Origin: Streptomyces sp. CG4
Lineage (GTDB): Bacteria > Actinomycetota > Actinomycetes > Streptomycetales > Streptomycetaceae
DNA length: 64,000 nt
NCBI RefSeq assembly: GCF_041080655.1
Contig: NZ_CP163525.1
Coordinates: 3,038,001 to 3,102,000 of the forward strand
Direction of reading: 5' to 3'
Each line of letters starts with the position of its first letter. Positions within the stretch are counted from its first letter, which is position 1. A program made the position numbers and the translations under genes. The notes beneath the pieces were generated by a model, which was not told the origin of the DNA, ran no database searches, and saw only the letters and a program-made list of their open reading frames with translations. Of this stretch, positions 1 to 13,241 are shown in pieces.

Positions 1-1402
1 CCTTGCCGCCGCGGATCTTGTCCGCGATGCCGGGGTTGCCGGCGATGGCCTCGTCGACGGCCGTACCGAGGGCCGAGTCGTCGGAGACCACCTTGAGACC
101 GCGCTTCTCGACGACCTCGTCCGGAGTGCCTTCGCCGGCGAGGACGCCCTCGATGACCTGGCGGGCCAGCTTGTCGTTCAGGTCACCGGAGGTCACCAGC
201 TCGGTGACCCGGGCGACCTGCTGCGGCGTGATGGCCAGCTCGTCCAGCGCCGTGCCCGACTCGTTGGCGCTGCGCGCCAGTTCGCCCATCCACCACTTGC
301 GGGCGGAGGCCGCGTCGGCACCGGCGTCGATGGTGGCGACGATCGGGTCCAGCGCACCGGCGTTGAGGATCGCCTGCATGTCGATGGCCGTGATGCCCCA
401 CTCGGCGAGCAGCCGGGTACGGCGGGCCAGCGGCATCTCCGGCAGCGCGGCGCGGATCTCCTCGACCCACTCGCGCGACGGCGCGACCGGCACGAGGTCG
501 GGCTCCGGGAAGTACCGGTAGTCCTCGGCCTCCTCCTTCACGCGGCCCGAGGTCGTGGACCCGGTGTCCTCGTGGAAGTGGCGGGTCTCCTGCACGATCG
601 TGCCGCCGGACGACAGCACGGCCGCGTGCCGCATGATCTCGAAGCGGGCCGCACGCTCCACGGAACGCAGCGAGTTGACGTTCTTCGTCTCACTGCGCGT
701 GCCGAACTTGTCGCTGCCCTTGGGCATCAGCGACAGGTTCACGTCGCAGCGCATCTGGCCCATCTCCATGCGGGCCTCGGACACACCGAGGGCACGGATG
801 ACCTCGCGCAGCTCACGGACGTACGCCTTCGCCACCTCGGGGGCGCGCTCGCCGGCGCCCACGATCGGCTTGGTGACGATCTCGATGAGCGGGATGCCGG
901 CGCGGTTGTAGTCCAGCAGCGAGTGGGACGCGCCGTGGATACGGCCGGTGGCGCCGCCGACGTGCGTCGACTTGCCGGTGTCCTCCTCCATGTGGGCGCG
1001 CTCGATCTCCACGCGGAAGGTCTCGCCGTCCTCCAGCTGCACGTCGAGGTAGCCGTTGAAGGCGATCGGCTCGTCGTACTGGGAGGTCTGGAAGTTCTTC
1101 GGCATGTCCGGATAGAAGTAGTTCTTCCGGGCGAAGCGGCACCACTCGGCGATCTCGCAGTTCAGCGCGAGACCGATCCTGATCGCGGACTCGACGCCGG
1201 TCGCGTTGACGACCGGAAGCGCGCCCGGCAGGCCGAGGCAGGTCGGGCAGGTCTGCGAGTTGGGGTCGGCGCCCAGCTCGGTCGAACACCCGCAGAACAT
1301 CTTGGTCTTGGTGCCGAGTTCGACATGGACCTCAAGGCCCATGACAGGGTCGTACGACGCCAGCGCGTCCTCGTACGACACCAGGTCGGTCGTGGTGGTC
1401 AC
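1..1402 (-). CDS. gatB: Asp/Glu-tRNA amidotransferase subunit B (partial)
   Basis: Subunit B of the GatCAB amidotransferase, which phosphorylates misacylated Glu-tRNA(Gln) or Asp-tRNA(Asn) and amidates it with ammonia channelled from GatA. The gene starts at GTG 1402, and 467 codons are visible before the window edge removes the C-terminal end. The N-terminal part shows the family signature [15 protein letters not shown] and CPTCLGLPG, whose cysteines form the zinc site, and later MRCDVNLSL. The part near the edge is the YqeY-like tail domain that recognises tRNA. It is the last gene of gatC-gatA-small ORF-gatB, 16 bp after the small ORF. The identification is firm. Confidence 0.97.
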   Translation of the reverse strand, partial: MTTTTDLVSYEDALASYDPVMGLEVHVELGTKTKMFCGCSTELGADPNSQTCPTCLGLPGALPVVNATGVESAIRIGLALNCEIAEWCRFARKNYFYPDMPKNFQTSQYDEPIAFNGYLDVQLEDGETFRVEIERAHMEEDTGKSTHVGGATGRIHGASHSLLDYNRAGIPLIEIVTKPIVGAGERAPEVAKAYVRELREVIRALGVSEARMEMGQMRCDVNLSLMPKGSDKFGTRSETKNVNSLRSVERAARFEIMRHAAVLSSGGTIVQETRHFHEDTGSTTSGRVKEEAEDYRYFPEPDLVPVAPSREWVEEIRAALPEMPLARRTRLLAEWGITAIDMQAILNAGALDPIVATIDAGADAASARKWWMGELARSANESGTALDELAITPQQVARVTELVTSGDLNDKLARQVIEGVLAGEGTPDEVVEKRGLKVVSDDSALGTAVDEAIAGNPGIADKIRGGK

Positions 1403-1418
1403 GGTGAAAACTTCCCTC

Positions 1419-1654
1419 TCAGCCCAGCAGGACGTCGTCGTCGCCCAGCCGCTTCAGCTCTCGGTAGAGGATCGCGAGGCCGGTCACGATCGCCGCGGCG
1501 GACAGCGTCGCGTCGATCAGCCGCAGCGTGTCGTGCTCGGCGCGGGCCTTCTTGATCTGCTTGGTGACACCGATCGCGCCGAACGCGGTGGTGGCCATCG
1601 ACAGGTACGTACCGGACTTGGACTTCTTGAAGTCCTTGGCCTTGGACAGCTTGC

Positions 1655-1658
<4 letters not shown>
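1419..1658 (-). CDS. Small conserved membrane-type protein in gat operon
   Basis: A 79-residue protein of unknown function. It has a lysine-rich N-terminus and one hydrophobic segment near residues 50-66 ([13 protein letters not shown]) followed by a charged end, so a single-span membrane protein is likely. Its GTG start overlaps the gatA stop by 4 bp (GTGA), which implies translational coupling, and gatB follows after 16 bp. Small ORFs at this place are familiar in Streptomyces gat operons, but I know no assigned role. Confidence 0.8.
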
Positions 1659-3154
<1,496 letters not shown>

Positions 3155-3159
3155 GTCGG

Positions 3160-3456
3160 TCACTCCTCTCCCAGGATCTGCGGCACCTTGAAACGCTGCT
3201 GCTCCTGGGCCGGGGCGCCGGACAGCGCCTGCTCGGGGGTGAGCGAGGGACGGACCTCGTCCGGCCGCATGACGTTCGTCAGCGGGAGCGGGTGCGAGGT
3301 CGGCGGTACGTCTTGGTCGGCGACCTCGCTGACGCGGGCGACCGCGCCGATGATGTCGTCCAGCTGTCCCGCGAAGTGGTCGAGTTCTTCGGGCTTCAGC
3401 TCCAGACGCGCCAGCCGGGCGAGGTGGGCGACCTCCTCGCGCGTGATGCCAGGCAT
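3160..3456 (-). CDS. gatC: Glu-tRNA(Gln)/Asp-tRNA(Asn) amidotransferase subunit C
   Basis: A 98-residue GatC, the belt-like subunit that holds GatA and GatB together. The N-terminus [20 protein letters not shown] is the typical GatC helix, and the PP..HP..L...RPDE stretch near residues 50-70 is also characteristic. It is the first gene of the gat operon; its stop codon lies 5 bp before gatA. Confidence 0.96.
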   Translation of the reverse strand: MPGITREEVAHLARLARLELKPEELDHFAGQLDDIIGAVARVSEVADQDVPPTSHPLPLTNVMRPDEVRPSLTPEQALSGAPAQEQQRFKVPQILGEE

Positions 3457-3586
3457 GCAGCGATCCTCTGGGTGAGTGTGTGTGGTTTGGGCTCAATCCT
3501 ATGGGGCGGGGAGCCGTGGCCGTGAAACGGTTTACCGAGCCCCCCGCCGCCCCCGTTCGTCAGCCGGTTCACCGGGCCCTCGCTCG

Positions 3587-4078
3587 TCAGCCCCGGCGGC
3601 CCTCCCAGACCTCGCTCCTGAGGAAGTGGTTGTCGTACCGCTCCTGCACCTCGAGGATGCTCTCCGGGGTGGCCTCGCCGAGGCGGATGCGCTGGAGGTG
3701 GCGGAAGTACTCGAAGCGCTCGATGCCCGGGGTGAACACGATGAGGATGTCCGCGGTGGCCTCCGGGACGGCGGCGAAGGCGTGCGGCTTCTCCGGCGGG
3801 ACGACGAGATCGCCGCGCTCGGCGGTGACGATGTCGTCGCCGGAGAGGATCTCGGCGCACCCGTCGAGCAGGTAGAACATCTCCGCCCCGGTGTGGTGGA
3901 GGTGGGGCCGAGCGCCATCGGCGCCCTCCGCCAGGGTGACGCGCACGGCGGACAGCGCCCCTCCGGTCGCGCTGTGGTCGGCCAGCAGCTGGACGCCGAC
4001 CGGGGTACCCCCGACCACCTCGGCATCGGCGCCGCGCACGATCACGGAATCACCGGACTCCGGCACGAACAGTGACAT
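3587..4078 (-). CDS. Cupin-domain protein
   Basis: A 163-residue single-domain cupin. Motif 1 is PHLHHTGAEMFYLLDG (about residues 58-73) and motif 2 is GDLVVPPEKPHAF (about 88-100), so the His/His/Glu/His metal site is intact. Substrate unknown; such proteins can be dioxygenases, isomerases or binding proteins. It lies downstream of, and in the same direction as, the DUF4267 remnant at 4119-4313. If the two once formed an operon controlled by the neighbouring TetR, the rearrangement described there may have removed its promoter. Confidence 0.85.
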   Translation of the reverse strand: MSLFVPESGDSVIVRGADAEVVGGTPVGVQLLADHSATGGALSAVRVTLAEGADGARPHLHHTGAEMFYLLDGCAEILSGDDIVTAERGDLVVPPEKPHAFAAVPEATADILIVFTPGIERFEYFRHLQRIRLGEATPESILEVQERYDNHFLRSEVWEGRRG

Positions 4079-4118
4079 GACCTTCCCCCTCGCTGATGTC
4101 GTGTGGTGTCGTCGGTCG

Positions 4119-4313
4119 TCAGACCGCGAAGAGCAGTCCCACGCCGATCAGGACAACGACTGCCGTGGCGAAGTGGATCCCGAAGGCCACGGCCTTCGTG
4201 CCGCCGTGACGCAGCACCGTCCACGTGTCTCCCAGCGGTACGAGTGCCACGGCGAGCATGAACCACGCCTCGGCACGGGCTCCGGCGAAGGCCAGCAGGA
4301 CGAGGCCCAGCAC
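4119..4313 (-). pseudogene. DUF4267 membrane protein, N-terminally truncated
   Basis: About 65 residues resembling the C-terminal half of small DUF4267 membrane proteins: hydrophobic helix, then LVPLGDTW, LRHGG and a final hydrophobic helix. Intact members are about 120-130 residues and begin with another transmembrane helix, which is missing here. Upstream in frame the reading phase runs straight into the antisense of the adjacent TetR gene, and the GTG at 4313 has no ribosome site. I interpret it as a gene that lost its 5' half and promoter. Confidence 0.55.
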
Positions 4314-4318
4314 ACCGA

Positions 4319-4882
4319 ACCAGGGAGCGCGAACGAGCGGAACGTGAGCGGCTGATCGTGACGGCCGCCCGGGAGCTGGCCGAGGCCGAGGGCTGGGACG
4401 CGGTGACCACCCGCCGGCTGGCCGCCGAGATCGAGTACAGCCAGCCGGTCCTCTACAGCCACTTCAAGGGCAAGGACGCGATCATGGCGGCGGTCTCGGT
4501 GCAGGGCTGCGCCGACCTGGCGACGGAGCTGCGCCAGGCGCGGACCGCCGTACACGGCACGCGGGAGGAGCTGACGGCGGTCGCGGAGACCTACACGTCC
4601 TTCGCACGGCGCCGGCCCGCCCTCTACGACGCGATGTTCACCCACCTGGTGGACCTGCCGTTCGCCACGGAGGAGTCCCCGGCGCCGTTGCGGGAGGCGT
4701 TCGGTGAGCTGCTCGCGGCCGTCGAGCCGATCACGGCCGAGGGCGAGGACCCCGGCCTGCTGACGGAGACGTTCTGGGCGGGTCTGCACGGCTTGGCCAC
4801 GCTGATGAGAAGCGGCCGCTTGCCGGAAAGGGCCCACGAGGAGCGCGTGGCGCTGCTGATCGCCCACTTCGCGGGAGCCTGA
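4319..4882 (+). pseudogene. TetR-family regulator lacking its 5' end
   Basis: A TetR/AcrR regulator. In frame from about 4319 one reads an arginine/glutamate-rich segment (TRERERAERER), then the helix-turn-helix with TTRRLAAEIEYSQPVLYSHF, then a ligand domain ending at 4882. Between the upstream stop at 4259 and this segment there is no ATG, GTG or TTG. The first usable start is GTG 4358, which would begin inside DNA-binding helix 1 and has only a weak ribosome site. The gene thus seems to have lost its start in the event that truncated the divergent DUF4267 gene. A shortened but functional 174-residue regulator is the alternative. Confidence 0.6.
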
Positions 4883-4950
4883 CGGCACACGCCTCACACC
4901 GCACACGCCTTGTGGGGGCGCGGGACCGCACGGGCGGGCGGGTGGGAGAA

Positions 4951-7191
4951 CTACTCGGCGGCAGGCAGCGCGGCGCGCGGCCTCTGCCACCCGCGAGACC
5001 CGCGCGCCCGCAACCACGCCGTGGTCTCCTCGGGAGGCATCGCCGCAGCGACCAGCCACCCCTGTACGGCGTCACACCCCAGATCCCGCAGCCGCTCCCA
5101 CGTCTCGTCGTCCTCCACGCCCTCGGCGACGACCAGCAACCCCAGCGAATGCGCCAGATCGACCGTGCAGCGCACGATCTCGGCGTCCTCGTTGTCCACG
5201 GCCAGCCGCGCGACGAACGATCGGTCGATCTTCAGCTCGCTCACCGGCAGCCGCCGCAGATGCACCAGGGACGAGTACCCGGTGCCGAAGTCGTCCAGCG
5301 ACATCTTCACGCCGTGTCCGGTCAGGCCCGCGAGGGTGTCCGCGGCGCGCTGCGGGTCCTCCAGCAGCACATGCTCGGTGATCTCCAGCTGCAGGGCGCC
5401 CGCGGGGACCCCGTGCCGGGCCAGCCGGGCCGCGACCGACCCGGCGAAACCGGGCGTATGCACATCGCGCGGCGAGACGTTCACCGCCACCGGCACCCGC
5501 AGCCCCTGGGCGCGCCACTTGGCGACCTGGCCGAGCGCGGTCTCCAGCACGTACTCCGTCAGATGGGGCATCAGCCCGGAGGACTCGGCGATGGCGATGA
5601 ACTCGTCCGGCGGAACCTTCCCGCGCTCGGGATGGACCCAGCGCACCAGCGCCTCCAGGCCCGCGACCTGTCCGTCGAAGCGGACCTTGGGCTGGTAGTG
5701 CAGCTGCACCTCGTGAGCGTCCAGCGCCCGGCGCAGATCGCCCAGCAGGCCGAGCCGGTCCGGGGTGTTGGAGTCCCGCTTGGACTCGTACACCTCCACG
5801 CCCGTACGGTCCCTTTTCGCCTGGTACATCGCCACATCCGCCCGCCGCAGCATGCCTTCGGCGTCCAGGGCGTGGTCGGGGAAGACGGCGACGCCGGCGC
5901 TGGCCTCCAGGACGAGGGTGAGGCCGTCGAGGTCGAGAGGCGAGCTGAGCGCGGCGACAAGGCCGCGGGCGACCCGGGTGGCCGACGTGGTGGAGTCGGC
6001 GACGGGCAGTAACACGGCGAACTCGTCGCCGCCGAGCCGCGCGGCCTCCGCTCCGCGCGGCAGGGCGAGCCGCAGCCGGTCGGCTATCTGGAGCAGCAGC
6101 CGGTCGCCGGCGAGATGACCGAGGGTGTCGTTCACCGAGCGGAACCGGTCGAGGTCGATCAGCATGAGCGCGGAGCGGGCGCCGATGCGTTCGGCGTCGT
6201 CGAGGGCCGTCCAGATCCGCTCCAGCAGCCATTGCCGGTTGGGCAGGCCGGTCAGCGGGTCGCGCAGTTGCTCCTCGGCACGCGCGCGGGCCATCCACAG
6301 TGTGGAGTCGAGGGCGATGAGCGGGATGGCGAACAGCGGGAGCAGGATGGGCTGTGCGTCGGCGACGACGCACAGCAGCGGTGCGATGCCGAGCAGCGCG
6401 ACGGCGAGCAAGCCCTGTCTGACCAGGGCCGTACGGGCCACGGTGGGCACCTTGCCGCTGCGCGGGGCGTACAGATACCACTGCAGGCCGCGGCTGACCG
6501 CGAGATAGGCGACGGCGGCGAGGACGACCTCGGGTGCGGTGGCGATGCTCCAGCTGTCCGGCCGCCAGGGCGTCTCCACACTCGGGACCCGGCCGAACGC
6601 GCCGAGCAGCAGCGCTCCGGCGCCGATGCCGAGGATGTCCACCGCGCCGTTCAGCACGCCTTGCCGCCAGCGGTGGCGCCGGGCGATGCCGACCAGGACG
6701 ACGACGGTGAGGCTGACCATGCCGGCGGGCACCCAGCCGTACAGGAGGAGCACGGCGAGGGTGAGGGCGGCGCCGGAGCCGGTGCCGCCCCACCAGCGGG
6801 CCCGGCCCAGCATCACGAGGTGGCCGACGATGACGCCGGTGAGCAGGGCCAGCGACCAGCCGACGGTGCCGCTCGGGAAGAGGGCGTGGTGGCCGCTGAA
6901 GCCGCGGTAGAAGCCGGCGCCGAGGACGAACGCGGCGGCGGCCACGACGGCCGCGGGCAGCGCGGGCCAGGACAGATGCCGTTCGGAGTCGGCGCCGTTC
7001 AGGCCCTGGGCGGGCTCGATGGCCAGGGGTATCGGCGCGTGGGCGTCGGAGGTGGCGCCCGGTCCGGACGCGCAGGGCTGCGCCCCCGTACGGCCGTGGC
7101 TCCGCGCCGTCCACCGGGTCCCCCGCCAGGTGCCCGCGCGCCGGCGCAGGCGTAGCCGTGAGTCCGGGGCGACGCTCTCGGTCGGTTCCAT
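4951..7191 (-). CDS. rmdB: Membrane GGDEF-EAL protein (c-di-GMP turnover), RmdB-like
   Basis: A 746-residue protein with a membrane region (about residues 80-290, several hydrophobic segments), a GGDEF domain (LGGDEF near residue 384) and an EAL domain (LEALVRW near 512). Both signature motifs are intact, so the protein could synthesise and degrade c-di-GMP. In Streptomyces coelicolor the ligA-linked protein of this architecture is RmdB, a phosphodiesterase needed for normal development; I use that symbol from family and neighbourhood, not from a search. ATG 7191 is preceded by AGGGACGGA. An upstream in-frame start at 7245 is possible. Confidence 0.85.
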   Translation of the reverse strand: MEPTESVAPDSRLRLRRRAGTWRGTRWTARSHGRTGAQPCASGPGATSDAHAPIPLAIEPAQGLNGADSERHLSWPALPAAVVAAAAFVLGAGFYRGFSGHHALFPSGTVGWSLALLTGVIVGHLVMLGRARWWGGTGSGAALTLAVLLLYGWVPAGMVSLTVVVLVGIARRHRWRQGVLNGAVDILGIGAGALLLGAFGRVPSVETPWRPDSWSIATAPEVVLAAVAYLAVSRGLQWYLYAPRSGKVPTVARTALVRQGLLAVALLGIAPLLCVVADAQPILLPLFAIPLIALDSTLWMARARAEEQLRDPLTGLPNRQWLLERIWTALDDAERIGARSALMLIDLDRFRSVNDTLGHLAGDRLLLQIADRLRLALPRGAEAARLGGDEFAVLLPVADSTTSATRVARGLVAALSSPLDLDGLTLVLEASAGVAVFPDHALDAEGMLRRADVAMYQAKRDRTGVEVYESKRDSNTPDRLGLLGDLRRALDAHEVQLHYQPKVRFDGQVAGLEALVRWVHPERGKVPPDEFIAIAESSGLMPHLTEYVLETALGQVAKWRAQGLRVPVAVNVSPRDVHTPGFAGSVAARLARHGVPAGALQLEITEHVLLEDPQRAADTLAGLTGHGVKMSLDDFGTGYSSLVHLRRLPVSELKIDRSFVARLAVDNEDAEIVRCTVDLAHSLGLLVVAEGVEDDETWERLRDLGCDAVQGWLVAAAMPPEETTAWLRARGSRGWQRPRAALPAAE

Positions 7192-7401
7192 TCCGTCCCT
7201 CTCACAGCCGGCGGTGCCCACGCCACGCGGCCCGATGTCCGACACCCATCAGCAGCTCCGCGTTGAAGAACCCTTCCCCGCGCCCTGGGAGCGCACGGGG
7301 ATGCCCCAACCGCAGCTGGGCACGGCAGGTGCACACCTCAACAGTAGGCCGCGGAAGGCTTCCACGGGCACCGGTCGTCGACGGTTGCCCGAATGCGCCC
7401 G

Positions 7402-7441
7402 GGCCACCCGTATGCAACTGATATGCGCCGAACGGGTGGCC
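7402..7441 (-). terminator. Hairpin after ligA
   Basis: A perfect 10-bp stem, GGCCACCCGT (7402-7411) with ACGGGTGGCC (7432-7441), loop 20 nt, beginning 9 bp past the ligA stop codon. There is no U tract, as is common for actinomycete terminators. Confidence 0.6.
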
Positions 7442-7449
7442 TTCAACCG

Positions 7450-9663
<2,214 letters not shown>

Positions 9664-10671
9664 TTACTCTGGGTTGTCCGCGAGGGATCTCGCCGCCCGG
9701 ACGCAGTGGGCGAGGGCCTGGCGTGCGTACGCGGGGGAAGCGCCCGCGAGGCCGCACGCCGGGGTGACCGTGACCGCCTCCGTGAGCAACCCCGGATGCA
9801 GCCCCAGCCTGCGCCACAGCGTTCTGACACCCATGACGCTACCGGCAGGGTCTGACAATGGGCCGTCCGTGCCCGGCACGACACCGGCGAACAGCCGCGT
9901 GCCGCCCTCGACGGCCTCGCCGATCGCGTCGTCGTCACGCTCGGTGAGAAGCGAGAAGTCGAAGGAGACGGCTGCCGCGCCGGCCCGCCGCAGCAGCGCG
10001 AACGGCACGTCGGGGGCGCAGGAGTGCACGATCACGGGTCCGTCGCCATGGACTGCGATGACCTCCCGCAGGGTGGCCTCCACGACCTGCCGGTCCACGG
10101 CGCGGTGCGTGCGGTAGCCGCTGGCGGTACGGACCTGTCCGCGCAGTACGGCGGTGAGGGAGGGCTCGTCGAGCTGGAGGACGAGCCGGGCGCCGGGGAT
10201 ACGACGGTGGACCTCGGCGAGGTGGAGTCGCAGCCCCTCTTCGAGCGAGGCGGCGAGGTCACGGCAGGCGCCGGGGTCGGAGAGGGCGGCCTCGCCGTTC
10301 TTCAGCTCCAGGGCGGCGGCCAGGGTCCACGGCCCGACCGCCTGCACCTTGAGATCGCCCTCGTACCCCTGGGTGAACTCCTCCAGGGCGTCCAGGTCCT
10401 CCCCCAGCCAGGACCGGGCCCGCTTGGTGTCCCGGCCAGGCCGGTCCCCGATGCGCCAGCCGCTGGGCTCCACGCGCGCGTACAGCTCGACGAGCATGCC
10501 CGCCGTACGGCCGATCATGTCGGCGCCGGGGCCACGGGCGGGCAGCTCGGACAGGACCGGGAAGTCCTCGAAGCTGCCGGTCACCGTCTTGGCGGCCTCG
10601 CGCGCGTCGCCGCCCGGCATGGACCCGACCCCGGTGGCCCCGGGGAACCTGAACTGGCTGTTCTCACTCAC
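9664..10671 (-). CDS. MetE/UROD-superfamily methionine synthase-like protein
   Basis: A 335-residue protein resembling the C-terminal catalytic half of cobalamin-independent methionine synthase. It starts FPGATGVGSMPGGD and contains VHSCAPDVPF and a late VTPACGLAG, giving the His/Cys and distal Cys zinc ligands. It is half the length of true MetE (about 750 residues), so it belongs to the short methyltransferase-type group whose methyl donor is unsettled. GTG 10671 is the chosen start. It lies 15 bp upstream of ligA in the same direction and is probably co-transcribed. Confidence 0.8.
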   Translation of the reverse strand: MSENSQFRFPGATGVGSMPGGDAREAAKTVTGSFEDFPVLSELPARGPGADMIGRTAGMLVELYARVEPSGWRIGDRPGRDTKRARSWLGEDLDALEEFTQGYEGDLKVQAVGPWTLAAALELKNGEAALSDPGACRDLAASLEEGLRLHLAEVHRRIPGARLVLQLDEPSLTAVLRGQVRTASGYRTHRAVDRQVVEATLREVIAVHGDGPVIVHSCAPDVPFALLRRAGAAAVSFDFSLLTERDDDAIGEAVEGGTRLFAGVVPGTDGPLSDPAGSVMGVRTLWRRLGLHPGLLTEAVTVTPACGLAGASPAYARQALAHCVRAARSLADNPE

Positions 10672-10721
10672 CCCGGCAGGGTATGCCGAACACCCGCCCC
10701 CCGGCTCCGCCGATGCGGCGG

Positions 10722-11411
10722 TCAGCGCCCCGGTCGTACCGTGAGGTCGTTGATCTCCGCGTCCCTCGGCAGGTCCAGGGCCAGCAGGATCGTCGTGGCG
10801 ACCGACTCGGGGTCGATCCACTTCGCGGCGTCGTAGTCCTTGCCCTCCTGCTGATGGACCTTGGCCTGCATGGGGCTGGCCGTGCGGCCGGGGTAGACCG
10901 AGGTGACGCGGACGCCGTTGCCGTGCTCCTCGTGGCGGAGCGCGTCGGCGAGGGCCTTGAGGCCGTGCTTGGAGGCCGCGTACGCGGACCAGCCGGCGTG
11001 GGCGTTGAGGCCGGCGCCGGAGTTGACGAAGATCACATGGCCGCGGGCGGCGCGCAGTTGGGGCAGGAAGTGCCGGGTCAGTTCGGCGGGGGCGATCAGG
11101 TTGACGTTGAGCTGGTGGCGCCAGGACTTGGGGGTCAGGTCGCCGACCTCGCCCAGGTCGACGACACCGGCGATGTGCAGCAGGGAGTCCACCCGGTCCG
11201 GGAGGCTCTGGTGGGAGAACGCCCAGGACAGCTTGTCCGGGTCGGCCAGGTCGCCCACCAGGGTCCGGGCGCCGGGGAACTCGGCCGCCAGTTCCTTCGC
11301 GCGGCCCGCGTCGCGCGCGTGCAGGACGAGTTCGTCCCCGCGCGCGTGCAGACGGCGGGCGACGGCCGCGCCGATGCCGGACCCGGCCCCGGTGATCACA
11401 TGAGTAGCCAT
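10722..11411 (-). CDS. SDR-family oxidoreductase
   Basis: A short-chain dehydrogenase of about 229 residues with the classical nucleotide motif TGAGSGIG at the N-terminus, the catalytic YAASK near residue 145 and the conserved serine in VNSGAG. It reduces or oxidises an unidentified substrate with NAD(P)(H). The start may be ATG 11411 or ATG 11420; neither has a strong ribosome site. It lies 50 bp upstream of the MetE-like gene. Confidence 0.85.
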   Translation of the reverse strand: MATHVITGAGSGIGAAVARRLHARGDELVLHARDAGRAKELAAEFPGARTLVGDLADPDKLSWAFSHQSLPDRVDSLLHIAGVVDLGEVGDLTPKSWRHQLNVNLIAPAELTRHFLPQLRAARGHVIFVNSGAGLNAHAGWSAYAASKHGLKALADALRHEEHGNGVRVTSVYPGRTASPMQAKVHQQEGKDYDAAKWIDPESVATTILLALDLPRDAEINDLTVRPGR

Positions 11412-11427
11412 GACCGCCATGCTCGCA

Positions 11428-11967
11428 TCAGCGGCCCGCGACGGACTCCTCGAGGTACGCCAGCGCGGCCACCGGCTCCTCGGCGAAGAACACCAGCTCG
11501 GACAGCGGGCGGGGCAGGAAGCCCTCGTCCTCCATGCGGCGGAACTGCTCCTTGAGACCGTCGTAGAACCCGGCCGTGTTCAGCAGCACCACCGGCATCT
11601 CCGTGTGGCCGTGCTTCTTCAGCTCCAGGATCTCGGTGGCCTCGTCCAGCGTGCCGGTGCCGCCCACCATGATCACCACGGCGTCGGCCTTCTCCAGCAG
11701 CAGCTTCTTGCGTTCGGCGAGGTCGGCGGCGATGACCATCTCATCGGTGCCGGGCCGCGTCTTGTCGGCGAGGAACTCCACGGACACGCCCAGCAGCCGG
11801 CCGCCCGTCTCCTGCACCCCGTCGGCGACGACCTTCATCAGACCGACGTCGGAACCGCCCCACACCAGGGTGTGACCGCCTTTGCCGATCAGTTCCGCGA
11901 ACTCGCGCGCGGGGCGCGTGTACCGCTCGTCGAGGTCGGCCGCGGACAGGAAGACGCAGATGTTCAT
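11428..11967 (-). CDS. LOG-family (TIGR00730-like) protein
   Basis: A 179-residue Rossmann-fold protein. The hallmark motif of LOG proteins, normally PGGxGTxxE, appears as MVGGTGTLDEATE; the leading proline is replaced by valine. The N-terminus MNICVFLSAADLDERY and the GGSDVGLMKVVADGV segment also match. LOG enzymes are phosphoribohydrolases that free cytokinin-type bases or related nucleotides; in bacteria many are of unknown physiological role and some are misnamed lysine decarboxylases. It lies 16 bp upstream of the SDR gene. Confidence 0.85.
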   Translation of the reverse strand: MNICVFLSAADLDERYTRPAREFAELIGKGGHTLVWGGSDVGLMKVVADGVQETGGRLLGVSVEFLADKTRPGTDEMVIAADLAERKKLLLEKADAVVIMVGGTGTLDEATEILELKKHGHTEMPVVLLNTAGFYDGLKEQFRRMEDEGFLPRPLSELVFFAEEPVAALAYLEESVAGR

Positions 11968-12069
11968 GGCCCCTACCGTACGGCCGGGCCCTGCCGAACG
12001 GATCCTGCGGTACCCGGAAAGAAGCGCCGTATCGGGGAAGAAGCGCGGGCCCGCCCGTGCTGTCCAGAT

Positions 12070-12393
12070 ATGAGCCAAGGACACACGATCACCATCGAGA
12101 AGAGCGAGCAGCACGTGCGCGTGGTGCACGACGGCCAGGTGCTCGCGGAGACCGACCGGCCGCTGGTGCTGCGCGAGACGGGCAGCCCGGTGCGGTACTA
12201 CCTCCCCGCCGAGGACGTACGGCTCGACCTGCTGACCCCCTCCGAGACGCACACCGTGTGCCCCTTCAAGGGCACCGCGTCCTACTGGTCGCTGCCGAAC
12301 GCCGCGGACCTGGTGTGGGCGTACCCGAACCCGAAGGCGGAGGTGGCGGAGATCAAGGATCACTACTGCTTCTACGACGTCGACGTGTCGTGA
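12070..12393 (+). CDS. DUF427-domain protein
   Basis: A 107-residue protein covering the whole DUF427 domain, with the typical EQHVRVVHDGQVLAET opening and the CPFKGTASYW motif near residue 65, then a YPNP and H-Y-C-F-Y ending. No biochemical role is established to my knowledge. It is divergent from the LOG gene (102 bp apart) and is followed after 37 bp by the hydrolase at 12431, with which it may form an operon. Confidence 0.85.
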   Translation: MSQGHTITIEKSEQHVRVVHDGQVLAETDRPLVLRETGSPVRYYLPAEDVRLDLLTPSETHTVCPFKGTASYWSLPNAADLVWAYPNPKAEVAEIKDHYCFYDVDVS

Positions 12394-12430
12394 GCGATGA
12401 GTTCACGCCGGTACGGCAGTCTGCACCGGC

Positions 12431-13213
12431 ATGGACAAGAAGACGACTTCGCGCGACGGAACCGCCCTCGCGTACCAAGTGACCGGCCAGGGGCCGACGG
12501 TGATCCTGGTGAGCGGCGCGATGTCCACCGGGGGCACCATGGCGCCCCTGGCCCAGCGGATCGCGGACCGCTGCACGGCCGTCGTCCACGACCGCCGGGG
12601 CCGCGGCGCGAGCGGTGACACGGCGCCGTACGCGGTCGAGCGCGAGATCGAGGACCTGGCCGCGCTGCTCGACGCCGTGGGCGGTGACGCGGTGCTGTTC
12701 GGCGTCTCCTCGGGCGGTGCGCTGGTGCTGGAGGCGGCGGCGAGCGGGCTGCCGGTGCGCCGGGTGGCCGTCTACGAGGTGCCGTACGCCGACTTCCTCC
12801 AGGGCGGCGCCGAGCGCGAGGCCGCATACAAGGAGGCCCTGACGGAGGCGCTCGCGGACGGCCGCCGGGGGGACGCGGTGGAGCTGTTCCTGCGGCTGAC
12901 CGGGCTCGGCGAAGAGATGATCCAGGGCGCCCGGCAGTCGCCGATGTGGGCCGGGATGGAGGCCGTCGCGCCGAGCCTGGCGTACGACGACGCCGTCATG
13001 GGCGACGGCCTGCTGCCCCGCGAGCGGCTCGCCGCGATCTCCGTACCGGTGCTGTCGGTCGCGGGCGGGGCGAGCCCGGAGTGGATGCGCGAGGCGTCCC
13101 GCGCGGTCGCGGAGACCGTGCCCCAGGGCGCCTGCCGGGTCCTGGCGGGGCAGACCCACATGGTGGAGCCGGAGGTCCTGGGGCCGGTGCTGGCGGAGTT
13201 CGTCGCGGGGTGA
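12431..13213 (+). CDS. Alpha/beta-fold hydrolase
   Basis: A 260-residue hydrolase. The nucleophile elbow is GVSSGG (Ser near residue 95), an oxyanion-type loop is VILVSGAMS, and a C-terminal histidine lies in AGQTHMVEP. At the usual position of the catalytic acid the sequence reads VAGGASPEWM without an aspartate, so the acid may come from elsewhere or be a glutamate. Substrate unknown. It is convergent with mnmA; the stop codons are 15 bp apart. Confidence 0.85.
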   Translation: MDKKTTSRDGTALAYQVTGQGPTVILVSGAMSTGGTMAPLAQRIADRCTAVVHDRRGRGASGDTAPYAVEREIEDLAALLDAVGGDAVLFGVSSGGALVLEAAASGLPVRRVAVYEVPYADFLQGGAEREAAYKEALTEALADGRRGDAVELFLRLTGLGEEMIQGARQSPMWAGMEAVAPSLAYDDAVMGDGLLPRERLAAISVPVLSVAGGASPEWMREASRAVAETVPQGACRVLAGQTHMVEPEVLGPVLAEFVAG

Positions 13214-13220
13214 GCGGCGG

Positions 13221-13241
13221 CGCGGCGGCTACACCGCCGCG
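13221..13241. terminator. Hairpin between convergent hydrolase and mnmA
   Basis: A perfect 8-bp stem CGCGGCGG/CCGCCGCG with a 5-nt loop. It overlaps the last codons of mnmA and could end transcription from both sides. No U tract. Confidence 0.45.
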
